NCBI RefSeq assembly: GCF_017744155.1
Contig: NZ_JAGHQT010000002.1
Span: 186,001-250,000, forward strand
Reading direction: 5' to 3'
DNA from: Endozoicomonas sp. G2_1
Lineage (GTDB): Bacteria > Pseudomonadota > Gammaproteobacteria > Enterobacterales > Alteromonadaceae
DNA length: 64,000 bases
The notes beneath the pieces were generated by a model that was not told the DNA's origin, searched no databases, and saw only the letters and a program-made list of their open reading frames with translations. A program made the position numbers and the translations under genes. Below, piece after piece: positions 27,063-35,652 of this stretch (positions are counted from its first letter, which is position 1; every line of letters begins with the position of its first letter).

Positions 27063-28571
27063 ATGGAATTTAGTGTTAAGAGTGGCAGCCCAGAAAAACA
27101 AAGAAGCGCATGTATTGTTGTCGGCGTATTCGAGCCGCGTCGTTTATCAGCAATTGCTGAACAATTAGATGAAATCAGCGAAGGTTATATCAGTAATTTA
27201 TTGCGCCGTGGCGACTTAGAAGGCAAATCAGGCCAAATGTTACTACTTCACCACGTACCTAACATTTTAAGCGAACGCGTTTTGTTAGTAGGCTGTGGCA
27301 AAGAGCGCGAGCTCGACGAGCGTCAATATCGTCAAATTATTAGCAAAACCATCAATACCTTAAATGAAACAGGTTCGATGGAAGCCGTTTGTTTCTTATC
27401 AGAGTTACACGTCAAAGGTCGCGATACATACTGGAAAGTGCGTCAAGCAGTTGAAGCAACCCAAGATTGCTTATACAGCTTCGATAGCTTAAAAACCCGT
27501 AAGCAAGAGCCACGTCGCCCATTGCGCAAAATCGTTTTCAACGTGCCAACGCGCAAAGAGTTACCTATTGGTGAGCGCGCTATCGCCCACGGTTTAGCAG
27601 TATCAGAAGGTATTAACACCTGTAAAAATGTTGCCAATATGCCGCCAAATATCTGTAATCCAGCCTATTTAGCCGAGCAAGCAAAAATTCTTGAGAACGA
27701 CTACGAAAAAGTAAGCACTGAAATTATCGGTGAAGCGCAAATGCAAGAGCTTGGTATGGGTTCTTACTTAGCTGTTGGCCGCGGTTCTCAAAATGAATCT
27801 ATGATGAGTATCATCAAATACCAAGGTGGCGATGACGACAGCGCACCTATCGTGCTCGTTGGTAAAGGTCTGACTTTTGACAGCGGCGGTATTTCAATCA
27901 AGCCAGGCGAAGCCATGGATGAAATGAAATACGACATGGGCGGTGCCGCTGGCGTTTTAGGTGCTATGCATTCACTCGCCGAGCTCGATTTGCCAATCAA
28001 CGTTATTGGTGTACTGGCTGGTTGTGAAAACATGCCTGGTGGTAACGCTTATCGTCCGGGTGACATTTTAACCACTATGTCAGGTCAAACGGTTGAAGTG
28101 TTAAACACTGACGCTGAAGGTCGTTTAGTACTTTGTGATGCCTTGACTTATGTTGAGCGTTTTGAACCAGAAGCTGTGGTTGATGTTGCAACCTTAACAG
28201 GTGCTTGTGTTGTTGCCTTAGGTAAACACGCCACGGGCCTTTTAAGTACTCACAACCCGTTAGCACACGAGCTATTGAACGCATCAGATCAAAGTGGCGA
28301 TCGCGCTTGGCGCTTACCACTGTGGGATGAATACCAAGAGCAATTAGAGAGCCCATTTGCCGATTTCACCAACCTTGGTGGCCGTGCTGCTGGTACTATT
28401 ACCGCAGCGGCGTTTTTGTCGCGCTTTACTAAAAAATATCATTGGGCTCACCTTGATATTGCTGGCACCGCATGGCGCAGTGGCGGCAAAGACAAAGGCT
28501 CAACCGGTCGCCCGGTAAGTATGCTGACTCAGTTTTTACTGAACAAAAGCGGTGTTGAGCAAGGCGAATAG
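27063..28571 (+). CDS. pepA: Leucyl aminopeptidase (PepA)
   Basis: M17 cytosolic aminopeptidase with two metal ions. C-terminal catalytic domain carries [16 protein letters not shown] (metal and active-site Lys/Asp), [14 protein letters not shown], and the family signature [14 protein letters not shown]. The N-terminal domain (residues 1-170) is the less conserved macro-like fold, which in E. coli PepA also binds DNA (XerCD accessory protein and carAB regulator). Length 502 equals the family. Ribosome site AGGAG lies six bases before the ATG. First gene of pepA-holC-valS, an arrangement common in gammaproteobacteria. Confidence 0.97.
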   Translation: MEFSVKSGSPEKQRSACIVVGVFEPRRLSAIAEQLDEISEGYISNLLRRGDLEGKSGQMLLLHHVPNILSERVLLVGCGKERELDERQYRQIISKTINTLNETGSMEAVCFLSELHVKGRDTYWKVRQAVEATQDCLYSFDSLKTRKQEPRRPLRKIVFNVPTRKELPIGERAIAHGLAVSEGINTCKNVANMPPNICNPAYLAEQAKILENDYEKVSTEIIGEAQMQELGMGSYLAVGRGSQNESMMSIIKYQGGDDDSAPIVLVGKGLTFDSGGISIKPGEAMDEMKYDMGGAAGVLGAMHSLAELDLPINVIGVLAGCENMPGGNAYRPGDILTTMSGQTVEVLNTDAEGRLVLCDALTYVERFEPEAVVDVATLTGACVVALGKHATGLLSTHNPLAHELLNASDQSGDRAWRLPLWDEYQEQLESPFADFTNLGGRAAGTITAAAFLSRFTKKYHWAHLDIAGTAWRSGGKDKGSTGRPVSMLTQFLLNKSGVEQGE

Positions 28572-28630
28572 TCTTGCTTCAACCACTGTCTAAGCATTAG
28601 TTCTTAACAGCAAGTGCGGTAGTTATTGCG

Positions 28631-29140
28631 ATGTATCAAGCTCAAACCAGACCAACGCCTCAGGTAATGTTTTACATCATGCCTGAACAGTCTGAGCCTT
28701 TGACTAAGCCCGATGTAGTGCTCAACTGCCAAGACTACCACTTACAAGCTTGCTTACAGGCTGCGTTTTATTATCGACAAAAGCAACGAGTATTTGTTTT
28801 TACCGATAACCAAGACAGCAGCCACATTATTGACGAACTCTTGTGGTCATTCGACCCCGAGAGTTTTGTTCCTCACAACCTTATTGGCGAGGGACCAAAA
28901 GGCGGCGCGCCGGTTGAAATTGGTCATAGTCCAAGTCGCAGTCGCCGCCCTGTATTGATTAATTTAGCTAGCCAAGTGCCTAACTTTGCTGGCAATTATC
29001 AAAAGATCATCGACTTCGTCCCCAGTGATGAAGCCTTGAAACAACTCGCGCGAGACCGCTTTCGCCACTACAAACAATTGGGTTTTATCGTCAAAACTCA
29101 GCAGGCAAGCGAAATCAAAGCTCACGCTCAACCCGTTTAA
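28631..29140 (+). CDS. holC: DNA polymerase III subunit chi
   Basis: Chi links the clamp-loader complex to single-stranded-DNA-binding protein. Conserved ELLWSFDPESFVPHNLIGEGPKGGAPVEI and FVPSDEALKQLARDRFRHYKQLGF match E. coli HolC clearly. The protein is 169 residues against about 147 in E. coli, with about ten extra residues at the N-terminus (MYQAQTRPTPQV) before the FYIMPEQ strand; a start at 28667 would remove them but has a poorly spaced ribosome site. Only 16 bp separate it from valS. Confidence 0.93.
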   Translation: MYQAQTRPTPQVMFYIMPEQSEPLTKPDVVLNCQDYHLQACLQAAFYYRQKQRVFVFTDNQDSSHIIDELLWSFDPESFVPHNLIGEGPKGGAPVEIGHSPSRSRRPVLINLASQVPNFAGNYQKIIDFVPSDEALKQLARDRFRHYKQLGFIVKTQQASEIKAHAQPV

Positions 29141-29156
29141 GAAAAGTTAGATTCCA

Positions 29157-32015
29157 ATGGAAAAAACCTTTAACCCGCAAAATATTGAACAGGCTCTATA
29201 CCAAAGTTGGGAAGAGCAAGGTTATTTCAGCCCAACTGGTGACGGCGATGGCTACTGTATTGCTATTCCACCACCGAATGTCACTGGTAGCTTGCACATG
29301 GGACACGCGTTCCAGCAAACTATTATGGATACATTAATCCGCTACCAACGCATGCAGGGCAAAAAAACGCTTTGGCAGTCGGGTACTGACCATGCGGGTA
29401 TTGCGACACAAATGGTCGTTGAGCGCAAAATTGCTGCGGAAGAAGACAAAACCCGTCACGATTACGGCCGCGATGGCTTTATCGATAAAATCTGGCAGTG
29501 GAAAGCAGAGTCTGGCGGTAATATCAGTCAACAAATGCGCCGTTTGGGTAACTCGATTGATTGGACTCGCGAGCGCTTTACCATGGACGACGGTTTAAGT
29601 GAAGCAGTTCAAGAAGTGTTTGTTCGCTTGTACCAAGACGACTTAATTTACCGAGGTAAGCGCTTAGTTAACTGGGATCCAAAATTACACACGGCGATCT
29701 CTGACCTAGAAGTCGAAAATAAAGACAAAAAAGGTCATATGTGGCACTTGCGCTACCCGCTTGCCAATGGCGCCAAAACTGCTGAAGGCAAAGATTACTT
29801 AGTGGTTGCTACTACGCGCCCAGAAACCATGCTGGGCGATACCGGCGTTGCGGTAAACCCAGAAGATCCGCGTTACAAAGATCTCATTGGTCAACACGTG
29901 CTATTGCCACTAGTTAACCGTTTAATTCCAATTGTTGGCGATGAACACGCCGACATGGAAAAAGGCACAGGCTGTGTGAAAATTACTCCTGCCCACGACT
30001 TTAACGATAACGAAGTTGGCAAGCGCTGCGGCTTAGCCATGATCAACATCTTTGACCAAGATGCTGCAGTATTGGCACAAGCAGAAGTTTACGATGTTAA
30101 CGGCGAACCTTCCGACGCCTTTGACACCGCCCTACCCGCCGAGTTTGCCGGCCAAGACCGCTTTGTTGCCCGCAAAGCTATTGTTGCCAAATTTGATGAG
30201 CTAGGTTTACTTGAAGCAGTTAAAGATCACGACTTAGTAGCGCCTTACGGCGATCGTTCAGGCGTGATTATCGAGCCATTATTGACCGACCAATGGTACG
30301 TTCGAGTAGCACCACTAGCCAAGCCAGCAATTGAAGCAGTTGAAAACGGCGATATTGAATTCGTGCCGAAACAATACGAAAACATGTACTTTGCTTGGAT
30401 GCGCGACGTTCAAGACTGGTGTATTTCTCGCCAGCTTTGGTGGGGTCACCGCATTCCAGCTTGGTACGACGAAAACGGCAAAGTTTACGTTGGCCGCAAC
30501 GAAGCAGAAGTTCGCCAGCAAAACCAGCTCGCTGATGATGTTGTGCTAAACCAAGACAACGATGTACTAGATACTTGGTTCTCGTCTGCCCTATGGACAT
30601 TCTCAACCTTAGGTTGGCCAAACGAAGAAGAACTAATGAAGCAGTTCCACTCGACTGATGTTTTAGTGACTGGCTTTGACATTATCTTCTTCTGGGTTGC
30701 CCGCATGATCATGATGACCATGCACTTTGTCAAAGACGAAAACGGCAAACCACAAGTACCATTTAAACAAGTTTATGTCACTGGCCTGATTCGCGACGAA
30801 AACGGCGATAAAATGTCGAAATCAAAAGGTAATGTTATCGATCCGCTAGATATGATTGACGGCATTAGCTTAGACGACTTACTCGCCAAGCGCACCGGCA
30901 ACATGATGCAACCTAAGCTTGCCGAAAAAATTGCCAAAGCCACCAAAAAAGAATTTCCAGAAGGTATTGAAGCTCACGGCACCGATGCCTTGCGTTTTAC
31001 CCTATCAGCACTGGCCTCAACTGGCCGTGATATTAACTGGGATATGAAGCGCTTAGACGGCTACCGCAACTTCTGTAACAAGCTATGGAACGCCAGCCGT
31101 TATGTCTTGATGAATACCGAAGAGCACGATTGCGGGAAAGATGCAGCAAGTGAGATACAACTATCGCTCGCCGATCGTTGGATTCAAGCGAAATTCCAAC
31201 AAACGGTACAAACAGTGCATCAAGCATTCGCTAGCTATCGCTTTGATTTAGCGTCACAAGCACTGTACGAGTTCACCTGGAACCAATTCTGTGACTGGTA
31301 CTTAGAGTTAACCAAGCCAGTATTATTCAAAGGCAGCGAAGCTGAGCAGCGCGGTACCCGTTACACCCTAGTGACTGTACTAGAGGGCTTGTTGCGTTTA
31401 ATGCACCCAATTATGCCATTTATTACTGAAACGATTTGGCAACGCGTAGCGCCATTAACTCGCTTTGAGGCAAATGGTGACAGCATTATGGTGCAAAGCT
31501 TCCCGCAAGTAGATGAAAGCTTAATCGACCAACAAGCTATTGACGATTTAGAATGGGTGAAACAATTTGTTGTCGCTATTCGCAATATTCGTGGTGAAAT
31601 GGACATTGCGCCAAGCAAGCCATTACCTGTGTTGCTCAAGCAAGTTAACGCCGATGACCAACGTCGTCTGCAAGACAACGAGCAATTCTTAAGTGCCCTT
31701 GCCAAGCTTGAAAGCATTAGTGTATTAAGCGAAGGTGATGCGGTACCAGCCTCTGCCAGTGCCGTTATTGGCGATATGTCAGTGCTAATTCCAATGGCCG
31801 GATTAATCGACAAAGACGCCGAGATTGCCCGCTTGTCAAAAGCGATTGAAAAGCTTGAGAAAGACGTTGCTCGCACCAAAGGCAAACTCAGTAATGAAAA
31901 CTTTGTTAGCAAAGCGCCTGAAGCAGTAATCAACAAGGAAAAAGAAAAACTTGCCGATGCTGAATCAACGCTGGCGAAAATGATCGCACAAAAAGCGGAA
32001 ATTGAAGCGTTATAA
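29157..32015 (+). CDS. valS: Valyl-tRNA synthetase
   Basis: Class I aminoacyl-tRNA synthetase. HIGH motif is HMGH in [16 protein letters not shown]; the KMSKS motif is intact ([14 protein letters not shown]). The CP1 editing domain lies at about residues 190-390 ([19 protein letters not shown]), the anticodon-binding domain at about 650-800 and the C-terminal coiled coil at about 885-952 ([20 protein letters not shown]). Length 952 is normal. Its last 35 coding bases, up to two bases... short of the stop, are repeated exactly 762 bp downstream, on the far side of a small membrane-protein gene. Confidence 0.98.
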   Translation: MEKTFNPQNIEQALYQSWEEQGYFSPTGDGDGYCIAIPPPNVTGSLHMGHAFQQTIMDTLIRYQRMQGKKTLWQSGTDHAGIATQMVVERKIAAEEDKTRHDYGRDGFIDKIWQWKAESGGNISQQMRRLGNSIDWTRERFTMDDGLSEAVQEVFVRLYQDDLIYRGKRLVNWDPKLHTAISDLEVENKDKKGHMWHLRYPLANGAKTAEGKDYLVVATTRPETMLGDTGVAVNPEDPRYKDLIGQHVLLPLVNRLIPIVGDEHADMEKGTGCVKITPAHDFNDNEVGKRCGLAMINIFDQDAAVLAQAEVYDVNGEPSDAFDTALPAEFAGQDRFVARKAIVAKFDELGLLEAVKDHDLVAPYGDRSGVIIEPLLTDQWYVRVAPLAKPAIEAVENGDIEFVPKQYENMYFAWMRDVQDWCISRQLWWGHRIPAWYDENGKVYVGRNEAEVRQQNQLADDVVLNQDNDVLDTWFSSALWTFSTLGWPNEEELMKQFHSTDVLVTGFDIIFFWVARMIMMTMHFVKDENGKPQVPFKQVYVTGLIRDENGDKMSKSKGNVIDPLDMIDGISLDDLLAKRTGNMMQPKLAEKIAKATKKEFPEGIEAHGTDALRFTLSALASTGRDINWDMKRLDGYRNFCNKLWNASRYVLMNTEEHDCGKDAASEIQLSLADRWIQAKFQQTVQTVHQAFASYRFDLASQALYEFTWNQFCDWYLELTKPVLFKGSEAEQRGTRYTLVTVLEGLLRLMHPIMPFITETIWQRVAPLTRFEANGDSIMVQSFPQVDESLIDQQAIDDLEWVKQFVVAIRNIRGEMDIAPSKPLPVLLKQVNADDQRRLQDNEQFLSALAKLESISVLSEGDAVPASASAVIGDMSVLIPMAGLIDKDAEIARLSKAIEKLEKDVARTKGKLSNENFVSKAPEAVINKEKEKLADAESTLAKMIAQKAEIEAL
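31977..32011 (+). repeat. valS 3'-end direct repeat, copy 1
   Basis: A 35-bp sequence (AAAATGATCGCACAAAAAGC to GAAGCGTT) that forms the last codons of valS. It recurs exactly at 32739-32773. If the alignment is extended on both sides to CTRGCR and RTAA, 42 of 45 bases match. Beyond that the sequences differ completely, as they would at the two ends of an integrated segment. Confidence 0.95.
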
Positions 32016-32036
32016 ACTAATACAAGTAGTAATAAC

Positions 32037-32080
32037 CCCGTTCCTCTAACTAAATAGTTAATACACGGTTAGGGAACGGG
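32037..32080. repeat. Inverted repeat 22 bp after valS
   Basis: CCCGTTCCTCTAAC at 32037-32050 pairs with GTTAGGGAACGGG at 32068-32080, with one bulged base and a 17-base loop. No T-run follows on the plus strand. It may protect the valS mRNA or be part of the inserted segment. Confidence 0.6.
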
Positions 32081-32323
32081 AAAAAGTAAGAATTTAATAA
32101 AGGACCTACTGATAAAACTATACTAATAATAATATCTAGTGGGAGTAATTGTAATAGACAATTCTGCTGCCTAGGTAAAACCTCAGCTCGTATCAATAAG
32201 GCTATGCTCTTATGACAAAACTAGTCGTGCAACAACTTATTTTTCATTTGAGCGCTTGCCACCGCCACCTTGAGCAAAGTGGCTACAACAAATAGACTTG
32301 GCATAAGAAGAAAGGATTTGAAC

Positions 32324-32767
32324 ATGAAAAATGTAATTTTCAAAATTACTATGGGTCTGCTTATAGTGCTTCTGATAAATACAATTTTTTCAGTAAGCGC
32401 AAGTTTATCACCAATTATTAACTATTTAGTTTCACTAGACGGTCTGAAAACTTGGAAAAGTAGTCTATTACTAACCGCTCACGATACTCTTATTATATTA
32501 GTTTTATATACCGCACTAATAGCGTTTGGCCAAAAGCTGAAACCCGAGCTACTTGCTTGGAGCGACTTGATTATTATCCAAGCGCCTATCGCTGTAATAG
32601 TTTTTTATCAAAATATAATATTGTCAGAGTTAACTGAGTTAACACCTTATACAGTCAGTAAAATTCTTACCACAATCACTATTATGTTTGGTTTGCTCTT
32701 TACTTTTTTCATATTTCAACAGATTGCTTCAACTAGCAAAAATGATCGCACAAAAAGCGGAAATTGA
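32324..32767 (+). CDS. Uncharacterised four-helix membrane protein in the valS insert
   Basis: A 147-residue protein not recognised as any family. The start MKNVIFKITMGLL has AAAGGA six bases upstream; an earlier in-frame start would add 18 residues without a ribosome site. Four hydrophobic segments at about residues 5-30, 47-68, 78-98 and 113-137 suggest an integral membrane protein. The last nine codons (AAAATGATCGC... read in another frame as KNDRTKSGN) and the stop codon lie inside the second copy of the valS end repeat. The region is visibly more A/T-rich than valS. Nothing indicates its function. Confidence 0.6.
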   Translation: MKNVIFKITMGLLIVLLINTIFSVSASLSPIINYLVSLDGLKTWKSSLLLTAHDTLIILVLYTALIAFGQKLKPELLAWSDLIIIQAPIAVIVFYQNIILSELTELTPYTVSKILTTITIMFGLLFTFFIFQQIASTSKNDRTKSGN

Positions 32768-32773
32768 AGCGTT
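32739..32773 (+). repeat. valS 3'-end direct repeat, copy 2
   Basis: Exact second copy of the 35-bp valS end, followed by GTAA, so the valS frame would again end ...EALstop here. It is followed 57 bp later by an intrinsic terminator, which makes this copy the likely original valS terminus before the intervening 762 bp were added. Confidence 0.95.
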
Positions 32774-32830
32774 GTAATTGAGTGACAGTTCGCACTAAAT
32801 TGCACCGGCAATAGCTGGTAAATAGTACAG

Positions 32831-32858
32831 AGGAGCACTGAATAGTGCTCCTTTTTTT
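32831..32858 (+). terminator. Intrinsic terminator downstream of the valS repeat
   Basis: Stem AGGAGCACT / AGTGCTCCT (9 bp), loop GAAT, followed by seven Ts. Strong plus-strand terminator, probably the original end of pepA-holC-valS. Confidence 0.9.
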
Positions 32859-33211
32859 ATCGTTCAGTAAATTGTTCTTATTATTTGATTTATTTAGTCA
32901 AATTGTCACAAGAAAGTCACATAACACAGGTAGAGTTGCCATTAACTTGATTAGACAAAATTTATTCAAGTTTTTGCAGCTTATTACAAAACATTGTGAT
33001 ACGCTGTCATCGCGTTGAGTTTTTGCGTTCGGATGAAGGTTAAAATCAGCAATACGGATTACTGTTTGTATTTATGATTCACCCTGACGCGCTAGTGTTA
33101 TTGGAATACCTTCCTCTGTCTGTACTTTTGGGTAGAGGGCATTTACTCCGTGAAAATGATCGAAATAATTTGATCGCTATTTTAAAATTATTGACTACGG
33201 GAAATGCAAGT
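32859..33211. other. Promoter and long 5' leader of the cold-shock gene
   Basis: After the valS-region terminator, A/T-rich DNA with two TCACA repeats near 32905-32925, the promoter at 32974-33002, then an approximately 200-base untranslated leader. The leader includes pairing segments such as CCTCTGTC ... AGAGG near 33110-33140. Long leaders are usual for cold-shock mRNAs. A frame that continues upstream of the csp ATG (to 33074) has no ribosome site and is not called. Confidence 0.45.
32974..33002 (+). promoter_or_regulatory. Putative promoter of the cold-shock gene
   Basis: TTGCAG, 17-bp spacer, then TGATAC with a TG one base earlier (extended -10 like). The predicted transcript would start near 33009, giving a leader of about 200 bases. 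Confidence 0.45.
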
Positions 33212-33421
33212 ATGTCTGATACAGTAACTGGTAAAGTTAAATTTTTTAATGAGTCGAAAGGCTTTGGTTTCATCGAGCAAGAAAACGGCCCAGACGTTTT
33301 CGTTCACTTCAGCGCTATCACAGGTTCTGGTTTCCGCACATTAAGTGACGGCCAAGCAGTATCTTTCAGCGTAAAACAAGGCCAAAAAGGTCCAGAAGCT
33401 GAAAACGTAACTGCGCTTTAA
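33212..33421 (+). CDS. Cold-shock protein (CspA family)
   Basis: A 69-residue OB-fold RNA chaperone. RNP1 is KGFGFIEQ and RNP2 is VFVHFSAI; the frame begins [17 protein letters not shown], the usual family N-terminus, so the start is 33212. Such proteins bind single-stranded nucleic acid and melt mRNA structure, either at low temperature or in stationary phase. Its leader of about 200 bases and the strong terminator after the stop make it an independent unit. Which Csp paralogue it is cannot be decided. Confidence 0.96.
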   Translation: MSDTVTGKVKFFNESKGFGFIEQENGPDVFVHFSAITGSGFRTLSDGQAVSFSVKQGQKGPEAENVTAL

Positions 33422-33450
33422 TTTTTAAAGCAAGATACAAGTTTTTAAGA

Positions 33451-33473
33451 AGCAGCCTACGGGCTGCTTTTTT
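33451..33473 (+). terminator. Terminator of the cold-shock gene
   Basis: Stem AGCAGCC / GGCTGCT, loop TACG, followed by six Ts, 30 bp after the csp stop. Confidence 0.9.
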
Positions 33474-33492
33474 ATATACAGGATGTATGGTA

Positions 33493-33540
33493 TTTCACGG
33501 TCACATGGATGTGAAAGAGCGTATATTGACAAAATTGTCA
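33493..33540. promoter_or_regulatory. Two inverted repeats upstream of the cus operon
   Basis: TTTCAC ... GTGAAA at 33493-33516, enclosing TCACAT-GG-ATGTGA at 33501-33514, followed by TGACAA-AA-TTGTCA at 33527-33540. They lie 74-121 bp upstream of the first gene of the copper-efflux cluster. Operator function is plausible but no CueR-type site could be recognised. Confidence 0.35.
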
Positions 33541-33613
33541 CATGCAATAAAAACCCGCTAAACTAGTTCTATTAAACCAGTATTTTTTATTTATAACCGA
33601 AGCGTTATTTTTA

Positions 33614-34048
33614 ATGATGTCATCCTTTGTCAAACAGTTATACCTAGCAGCTTTTGTGATTTGCTTCTCCCTGCAAGCAATCGCTAGTGCATTGCCGTGC
33701 AATATGATGACAGAAAGCACTCTGCAGCCAATGAATGCGCTTTCAGAAATGGCAGGCTTAAATACTGATTCAATAGCTGTTGGTTCTATCACTGCTGGTT
33801 CAATGGCTGACGCAGAACTCCCACCTTGCCATCAAATGATGTCCAACGGACAACAAACAGAAAATAGTAATGCCTTGATGGCAGACTGCTTAGATAGTTG
33901 TCAGTGTTGCCCTGCGGTTTGTTCGACCAGTGCCATCGCTTCAACAAGCTTTAGTTTTACTAAAAGCCAACAACAAGTCCTATTTCACACTACATTTATT
34001 CAACCTAACCAAATACTTACTCCTCATTATCGACCACCGATAAGCTAA
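33614..34048 (+). CDS. Cys/Met-rich secreted protein of the copper-efflux cluster
   Basis: A 144-residue protein with a signal peptide (LYLAAFVICFSLQAIASA). The mature part has putative soft-metal ligands: CNMMTEST, PPCHQMMSNGQQ, and CLDSCQCCPAVC. It resembles the poorly characterised small proteins (CopL/DUF2946-like) that precede Cus and Czc efflux genes, but I cannot assign a family firmly. It lies 80 bp before cusB on the same strand, so it is likely co-transcribed and may bind Cu(I) or Ag(I) in the periplasm; that function is an inference from composition and position. Confidence 0.6.
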   Translation: MMSSFVKQLYLAAFVICFSLQAIASALPCNMMTESTLQPMNALSEMAGLNTDSIAVGSITAGSMADAELPPCHQMMSNGQQTENSNALMADCLDSCQCCPAVCSTSAIASTSFSFTKSQQQVLFHTTFIQPNQILTPHYRPPIS

Positions 34049-34128
34049 CGTCGCCTTTTTCACATTAAGCAATTAACACGCTCTGCCCATGGCGAGAGCT
34101 TACTGACGTTTAAATAAAGTTGTATTTT

Positions 34129-35652
34129 ATGTATTCAAAACAATCATTTTTGATCACTGCCATCGCAGTGGTATCAGCATTTTTTATTGGTTATGCGATA
34201 AATCAGCCGCACGTTGAAGAACAAGCAGTTCAATTAAATGAAGACTCAGCGGAGCAAAAGCCGCTTTACTGGGTTGCGCCGATGGACTCAAACTTTCGCC
34301 GTGATCAACCCGGTTTATCGCCAATGGGGATGGAGTTGGTTCCCGTTTATCAAGATAGTGCTAACCTCGAAAACCAACAACCCGGCACAGTATTACTAAC
34401 ACCCGAAGTCACTAATAACATCAGTGTTAAAACCAAGCCTGTAATGGTAAAGCCTTGGCACAATAGCTTTACTAGCTACGCCTATTTTACACTCGATGAA
34501 GAGCGCACCGCCCATATTCACAATCGCGTATCAGGTTGGATTGAGCACCTCTACGTCAAGGCACAAGGTGAAGCGATCCGCAAAGGACAAAAACTTTATC
34601 GCTTATATTCTCCAGAAATAGCTCATGCCCAAGAAGAGCTCGTATTAGCGTTAAAAGATCGCGATCCGCGTTTAATCCTCGCTGCCAAAGCCAAGTTAAG
34701 AGCGTTAGCTGTACCAGAAAGTGCAATTGAGCAAATCAGTGAACAACAAGCAGTTTTGTCCGATATCACCTTTTACGCGCCACTATCGGGCTATATTGAA
34801 AACTTAAATATTCGTCCCGGCTTTTTCATCAAGCCAGAAACTAGAATGATGTCTATCGCCTCGTTAGATACTATTTGGTTAATCGCGGAAGTATTTGAAA
34901 GTCAATTGCACAAAGTCAGCATCGGCGATTCAGTGACTGTTAAACTTGAAAGCGCGCCAAATGATGCTCTTAGTGAATCAAGGTTTAATGCTCAAGTTGA
35001 TTTTATTTACCCTAAACTCGATGCTGTCAGCAAATTCGCTCGTGTTCGCATCCGCATAGATAATCCAAATCACAGTTACCAACCTAACATGCGCGCCAAG
35101 GTTACTTTTGCACAAGCAACTGACAGTGATCGACTCGTTATTGATAAATCGGCGGTAATTAGAACTGGTACTATGGACAGAGTGGTGGTCAAAGTTGGCG
35201 ATGGTCAGTATCGCTCTCGCATTGTCACGGTTGGTGGTTATAGCGACCATGAGGCATTGATTTTACAAGGCCTAGTCGGCGATGAAGAAGTTGTCACCTC
35301 AGCACAATTCTTAATTGATAGCCAATCCCAGATCGGCGAAGATCTCGTGCGCATTGACGACAAAAACGCCGCCATCGTTTGGGTCACGGGAGAAGTACTT
35401 AACTGGATGCCAGCGATGAACCACTTAGTCGTCCAGCACGATGCAATACCTCAGTGGCAGCAACCGGCAATGACAATGGATTTTCAACTCGCTAAGCACC
35501 TTGATCAAACAAAGCTCACTAAAATTTTCTCTCAAAATGATAAACTCGATCAAGCTACAGCAATTCGCTTTCAATTCAGTGAGATTGACGGAAACTTTGT
35601 TATTTCAGCGCTAGAGTTGGCCATTGAAGTTAGACACGAGGTCAAGCACTGA
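34129..35652 (+). CDS. cusB: Cu(I)/Ag(I) efflux adaptor CusB with fused CusF-like domain
   Basis: Periplasmic membrane-fusion protein of an RND heavy-metal exporter. Order: N-terminal membrane anchor (about 1-23), heavy-metal-binding-type segment PMDSNFRRDQPGLSPMGMEL (about 48-67), then the adaptor's hairpin, lipoyl-like and beta-barrel domains (RVSGWIEHLYVKAQG, FYAPLSGYIENLNIRPGFF). At the C-terminus (about 420-505) is a CusF-like copper-binding domain: GEVLNWMPAMN and HDAIPQWQQPAMTMDF. In CusF the ligands are His, Trp and two Met; here His and both Met are aligned but Trp is two residues early. The ATG at 34129 is preferred over TTG at 34120. Its stop overlaps the cusA start by one base. 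Confidence 0.9.
   Translation: MYSKQSFLITAIAVVSAFFIGYAINQPHVEEQAVQLNEDSAEQKPLYWVAPMDSNFRRDQPGLSPMGMELVPVYQDSANLENQQPGTVLLTPEVTNNISVKTKPVMVKPWHNSFTSYAYFTLDEERTAHIHNRVSGWIEHLYVKAQGEAIRKGQKLYRLYSPEIAHAQEELVLALKDRDPRLILAAKAKLRALAVPESAIEQISEQQAVLSDITFYAPLSGYIENLNIRPGFFIKPETRMMSIASLDTIWLIAEVFESQLHKVSIGDSVTVKLESAPNDALSESRFNAQVDFIYPKLDAVSKFARVRIRIDNPNHSYQPNMRAKVTFAQATDSDRLVIDKSAVIRTGTMDRVVVKVGDGQYRSRIVTVGGYSDHEALILQGLVGDEEVVTSAQFLIDSQSQIGEDLVRIDDKNAAIVWVTGEVLNWMPAMNHLVVQHDAIPQWQQPAMTMDFQLAKHLDQTKLTKIFSQNDKLDQATAIRFQFSEIDGNFVISALELAIEVRHEVKH

Noticed and set aside
30268-30621. Long antisense frames within valS
   Set aside because: They follow from valS codon bias and have no start context or family resemblance.
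32037-32080. Possible integron attC site in the valS insert
   Set aside because: The TCTAAC ... GTTAGG ends are close to the attC core but fail RYYYAAC/GTTRRRY at the outer positions, and the inner L boxes are missing. No integrase is present.
33074-33211. N-terminal extension of the cold-shock protein
   Set aside because: The extra 46 residues are not part of the family, and the segment lies in the expected long leader. The internal ATG at 33212 matches the family start.
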